Assembly: GCA_016218495.1 (NCBI GenBank)
Contig: JACRDU010000144.1
Location: 62,001-126,000, forward strand
Reading direction: 5' to 3'
DNA: 64,000 nt
From: Elusimicrobiota bacterium
Lineage (GTDB): Bacteria; Elusimicrobiota; Elusimicrobia; UBA1565
Both the position numbers and the translations under genes were made by a program. This document shows positions 57,701-63,700 of this stretch, one piece after another. The notes below the pieces were generated by a model. The model was given only the letters and a program-made list of their open reading frames with translations. It did not search any database and had not been told where the DNA came from. The stretch's first letter is position 1, and each line of letters begins with the position of its first letter.

Positions 57701-60700
57701 TGGATGTGCGGGCCGTGGACCTGGTCGGCAACGTCTCGGCGACGGCCAGCGACAACTTCGTCTGGGACGCCTCGCCGCCCACCGTCTCCATCGCCACGCC
57801 GAGCGCCTCCCATGTGGCCTCCATGCCGTCCATCACCGGCACAGCCGACGACCCGCTGGACACCTCGGAGCCCTCCGGGCTCTCCGCGTCAGTCGAGAAG
57901 GTCCAGGTCTCCATCCGCAACAACAACACGAACCTGTGGTGGGACGGCTCGGACTTCCTGGGCCTGGCCGCCGACCATGACACGGGTTCGTTCTGGTTCG
58001 AATCGGCGGTGGGAGCGGAGACCCTGACGGCGGGCTGGGCGCTGGCCTCGGGGGGCATCCAGGCCAAGCTCCTGACCGGCAGCCAGTATTCCGTCAACGC
58101 CCGGGCGGTCGACTACGCGAAGAACGTCACCCCCGTCGCTTCCACCTTCACCTTCGTCTACGACGCCATGGCGCCCACCGCCACCGTGACGGTGCCGCGC
58201 ATCGACCCCAACCTGGTCGTCAGCCAGCTCGGCGTCCTGCAGGGCACGGCGCAGGACGGCGTGTTGCTCGACCATATCGATGTCCGCATCGGCCGCAACG
58301 ACGGCTTCAACGACTTCTGGGACCCGGGGGACTACGATTCCAACTACGACTTCCGTTGGGGGCTCCTGGCCGACAACCCCGTCTCCTGGTTCCCAGTCAC
58401 CGGTACCCTCAACTGGTCGACCGGGACCTTCCCGTCGGACTTCTTCCGCAACGGGAAGAGCTACCAGGTGCAGGCCCGCGCGGTGGACAAGGCCGGCAAC
58501 ACCTCCGTCGTTTCGGTCTCCAGCTTCAGCTTCACGACCCTGCTCCCGCGCAGCTTCGTGGTCACCCCCAGCACGCGGGCGCTGTCGGCCTTCCCGGGAA
58601 TCGCCGGCACGGCCATCGACGACAACGCCGCGGTGAGCACCGTCAGCGTGGCGATCAAGCGCGTGGGGAGCTCGGAGTGGTGGAACGACGCCACCTGGGT
58701 CACGGCGGGGTCCCCGTTCTGGCGGCAGGTCACCGTCCCGGGCTCCAACTGCAGCGCGGGGGCGGGGGTCTCCTGCGCCTGGACCTATGTGCTGATGAAC
58801 CCGGCCCTGCTGGTCTCGGGCAACCAGTACCAGGTCATGAGCATCTCGTCGAACACGGCCGGGAAGGTCGAGGAGTTCGGGGTAGGGAACGCCGGCACGG
58901 GCCGCGACTTCACCTTCACCTGGGACATACAGGAGCCGGATTCCAAGGTGCTGGTGCCGGCGGCGGGGGTGACCTTGCCCTCGGTGGCGGCCATCTCGGG
59001 CACGGTGGGGGACCAGAACCCGGGCGCCGGCCTGCACGATCCGCTGACCCTGGTCACCTATCCTTCGAGCATGACGCTGTCCATTAGGGAAATCGGGCCG
59101 TCTTTGGGCGCTTACTGGAACGGCGGCAGCACCTTCACGCTGTCGACCGAGCAGTTCTACCCCGTGACCACCCTCGTGCACACCGGCGGGAACCAGTACG
59201 CCTGGAGCCTGACCTCGGCGGGGAACCTCCCGACCTTCGCCAGCGGCAAGTCCTACCGCATCCGCACGCGCGGGGTCGACATCGCCCTGCCCACGGCAAA
59301 CAGCGAAACCACGCCCGACCAGCGGGACTTCAACTTCGAGACCTCCGAGGCCTCGGCCACCATCATGGTGCCGGTCAACTTCGGAGCCTACAACCTGCTC
59401 AACACGCTGTCCGGGACGGCCGCCGACCAGTTCGGAGTGAAGGTCGTCTCGGTGACGGTCCAGGTCAAGAACGGCAACTTCTGGAGCGGCACGAACTACG
59501 ACTCCGTCCCGGCGGTCTGGCACACGGCCGGGCTGACCGACTCAGGCGACGGGAAGAACTTCACCTGGAGCTTCTCGTCGAACACCTTCAATTTCGCCGA
59601 CGACGTCGTCTACACCATCGGCGTCCGTGTCGAGAACCGCGCCGGGGTCCTGAAGGTCGGCCAGAGCTCCGAATTCACCTTCGACACGGCCGCGCCGGCC
59701 GCCGGCATCACCGCCCCGACGCGGCAATCCAACCCGGCCAACGCCAACACCGTGGGGTTCTATCTGAACTCCCTGCCCCTCGTCGCCGGGACGGCCTCGG
59801 ACACCGTTCCGCCCAAGACGAACCCGGCCAACGTCAACGACGTGCAGGTCAAGATACAGTCGCTCTCGGGCACCGATGACCAGAAATTCTGGAACGGCTC
59901 GGGCTTTGACGACACCGTGACGGTCTGGCTGCCCACGCTCCTGAGCGGGGCGCCGCCGAACGCCTTCGACAAGACGACCCAACTGCCGCCCGGGGCCAAG
60001 ATGTCCACCGGCAGCGTCTACGAGATCGAAGCGCGCGCGGTGGACCGGGCCACGAACCAGCAGACCATCCTGCTCAAGAGCACGACCTTCACTTACGACC
60101 CGGTGCCTCCGACGGTGTCGCTGAGCACCCCGTCCAACGACGTCTCGGTAGCCACCTCGGCGGCCAACCCCTTCAAGTATTGCTCACCCAACAACAACTG
60201 CGGCGGTCTGGCCCTGCTCTACGGCACGGCCAACGACAACTTCAACGTGCGCCGCGTCGAGTATCGCGTGCAGAACCAGTTCGGGGACTATTGGAACCAG
60301 GCGAACGGCCTCTTCGAGACCAACGCCGGGCTGTGGGTGCTGGCCCGCGACAGCGCCAGCGTGACCGGGACGTTCCAGTGGCAGGCGTCGACCCTGCCGG
60401 CGTTCAATGTCGAGTCGGAGCAGCTCTGGACCATCAACGCGCGCGCCCTGGACGCCGCCGGCAACGTCCAGAGCTTCTCCACCGCCACGTTCGTATACGA
60501 CAAGACCGAGCCGGTCTCGATCGCCACCAGCGTCGTGCACGGCTCGACCATCTCCACCCTGGGGGCCGTCTACGGCACGGCCTCGGACGGGACCTCCCCG
60601 ACCCCCGGCGGCGTCACCGCGCCGCGCGTCGACAAGGTGTACTTCCGCATCCGCCGCGTCTCGGACAACCTGTGCTGGGACTTTATCGGGACCTTCGGCG

Positions 60701-63700
60701 ACGCCAACTGCCCGTTCTCCGCGGCCGCGACCCTGTCGGGCGCGGCGCCGAACTACGAATGGTCTTTCACCACCGCGGGGAACAACCTCCCCGGCGACTC
60801 GAAGCTGCAGACCGGGACCAGCTATTACATCAACACCAAGTCGCTCGACAAAGCCAACAACTTCCAGGGCGCCATCTCGACGCGAATCTTCACCTTCGAC
60901 GCCGCGCCGCCGGTGACGACGCTTTCGACCCCCCTGCCCGGAGGCTTTTACCGGCCCGCGGACCTGGGCGCCATCGGCGGCGGCTCCTACGACTATCCGG
61001 CCGGGGTGCAGGGGGTGTCCTACTCGATGCAGGACGTGACCGCCGGGAAGTGGTTCGACGTCGTCGGCTCGACCTTCTCCTCGGCGGCGGAGCCCGGCTT
61101 CACCCCGGCGTCGATGATCGGCAGCGACTGGCAGGACTCCATCGGGACCCCCCAGTTCACGTTCGCCAACGGGCACAGCTACCTGATTCGGAAAATCGGC
61201 AAGGACCTGGTCAACAACGTCGAGGCCTCGACCACGCCCATGACGGGCTTCCTGGTGGACTCGAGCACGCCGTCGACGACCATCCGCACCACCAGCGGCA
61301 AGGGCGACGGAGAGACCGAGGACGACCTGGTGCGCATCATCGGCAAGGCCTTCGACGTCACGCCGTCGGGCGAGCCGCAGTATTCGCTGGGCATGTCCTC
61401 CATCGCGGCCGCCTCCGACATCGTCTTCACCATACGCCAGACCGACGCCTTTTCGAACATCACCGAGGGCGGCACGGACAAGTACTGGAATGGGACCGCC
61501 TTCGTCGACTACGCGACGACGGCCGACGTCATCTGCACGGCCCCGGGCGTGCCGGCAAACTGCCGCTGGGTCCCGGCGTCCTTGTACAACCCGGTCAGCT
61601 ACGATTGGCAGTACACGGGCCTGGGCACCGGCGGCACGCTGTGGCCGCGCGGTAAGGTCTACTTCGTGCGCAGCCGCGCGCGCGACCGCGCCGGCAACCT
61701 GACGGCGCCCACCGACATCAGCATCCCGACCTACAAGTTCAAGGTCGCCGCTCCGGCCCAGAGCTTCCAGGTCGACATCATCGGGGCCCAGCCCCCCTAT
61801 ACCGCCAACGACCCGTTCACTGTGCGGGTGACCGCGCGCGACGACTTGAACAACATCGCCGCGGACTTCGCCGACACCGTGCAGTTCCAATCCCAGGACG
61901 CCAACGCGCCGGAGGCCAACGACGGCGTCACCTTCCCGGTGGACTACAAGTTCACGGCGGCCGACAACGGCGTCCACGATTTCACCGTCCGCCTGCGCAT
62001 GTCGGGGGTGCGCTCCGTGCGCGTGCAGCAGAGCCTGCCCTTCAACCCGGCCATCGCCGGCTCGACGGGCAGCATCACCATCAACCCGGATGTTGCCGAC
62101 CGCATCCTGCTCACCCTGCCGCCCCAGCTGCACGCCCCGGGGACGTCGCTGGGACGCTCGGGGACGGTGGCCATCAGCACCGCCGGGCAGACCTTCATCG
62201 CCACCCTGCGGGTGACCGACCAGTTCTTCAACACCGTGCCCTCCAGCGCCCCGGCCGGCGTCGTCATCTCCCATGACGACCCCAACTCGGCGGCCATCGT
62301 CCCCGGCTCCTGGTCGGCGGGGGCCATGACCGTCCCGGTGGTGCTGCGCTCCAAGCGCGGCGCCTGGACCGTGCCCGGCGCCACGGCCGAGACCGCCATC
62401 ACCGTGTCCAACGTCGGCTCCGCCGGCGTGTACAACAGCCAGTCGGTCCGCGTACAGGCGAACCAGGCCTCGGCGGCCAAGAACCTCCTGCTGCGCCTGC
62501 CGGGAGAGACGCTCGCCCCGGGCACGGCCGCGGGCAAGACGTCGGCCGTCCCCACCGAGCAGGAGGCGGGCTCCACCTTCACGGTGACCGTCTACGCCGC
62601 CGACCAGTTCTTCAACCCCTACGAGCCGCTGCAGCTCCAGCAGCCCGACGTCTGGGTGGAGGCCGGAACGCCCTACGCCCAGACCGGGACTACGGTGACC
62701 TTGGCCCAAGGTTCGACCACCTTCCCGCTGTGGCTGCCGGTCGCCTCGACGACGACCCTGGTCACGGCCAAGACCCTGACCGCCCCGTTCGTCGACAACT
62801 CCACGCGAGCTTCGGTCAGCCCGGCGCGCCAGCTCTCCGGCGTCTGGCGCCTGCAGCTCCTCCTCGAGAACATGGTGCAGGACCCCGGCTCCGCGGCAGG
62901 GTTCCGCAACGCCCTCGGCACGCTGACGGTCGGCTCCACGGTGTCCGCCCGGGTCAACCTGGTCGACGCCTTCTACAACACGGTCTACGGCACCACGACC
63001 TGGATCGGCTCGGTGGCGTTCCCGAACGCGCGCTTGGAGTTCTCCGACGGCAACATGGCGGCGCGCGGCCTGGTGCCGCCCATCCTCTCCCTCGTCGCCG
63101 GCACGCGCCTGTTCACCTACATCCCCGCCACCCGCACGGGCGGGACCCTGCCGCTCCAGGAGGTCGGCGCCGTCGACAACTCCGCCTTCTACAGCTCGGA
63201 CACCGTCAAAAACATCGCGGTCAACGCCGGGCCCGCCTCGCGCCTGCAGCTCATCCTTCCCAACGAGGCCGTGGCCGAGGGCTCCGTCCTCGGCAAGACC
63301 GGCAGCCTGAGGCTCTTCAGGGCGGGCGACGGCTATCTGGCCACGGTGCGCGCGGCCGACGACTATTGGAACCTCGCCACCGGCTCGGACCGCAGCGTGG
63401 CCCTGCTGGTCTCCGACCAATACGCGCTCATCCAGCCCGCCATCCCGCTGGTGGGCGGCGAGGCGGCCATCGGCTTCACGCCGCGGACGTCGACGGCCGC
63501 CGCCCTGATGTCGGTCCAGGCCGTCGACGTGGACAGCATCCTGCCCAGGCTGGCGACCCATACCATCGCGGGTCTCGGCGTCGACCCGTCCGGCTTCGTC
63601 AAGCTGCTGGCCCTCATCCCGGGCGAGACCTACGACCCCGGGAAGCCTCCTTACGACACGGGCGTGGTCGGCGGCCGCGCCATCGTCCAGTCCACCACGG

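Noticed and set aside
50500-57813. A 2,437-codon open frame on the minus strand, with other long minus-strand frames at 47200-50199 and 60184-63750
   Set aside because: They mirror the giant plus-strand gene. Their sequences are rich in Arg, Gly, Val, Asp and His without domains, and arise because the GC-rich codon pattern of the sense gene removes stops on the other strand.
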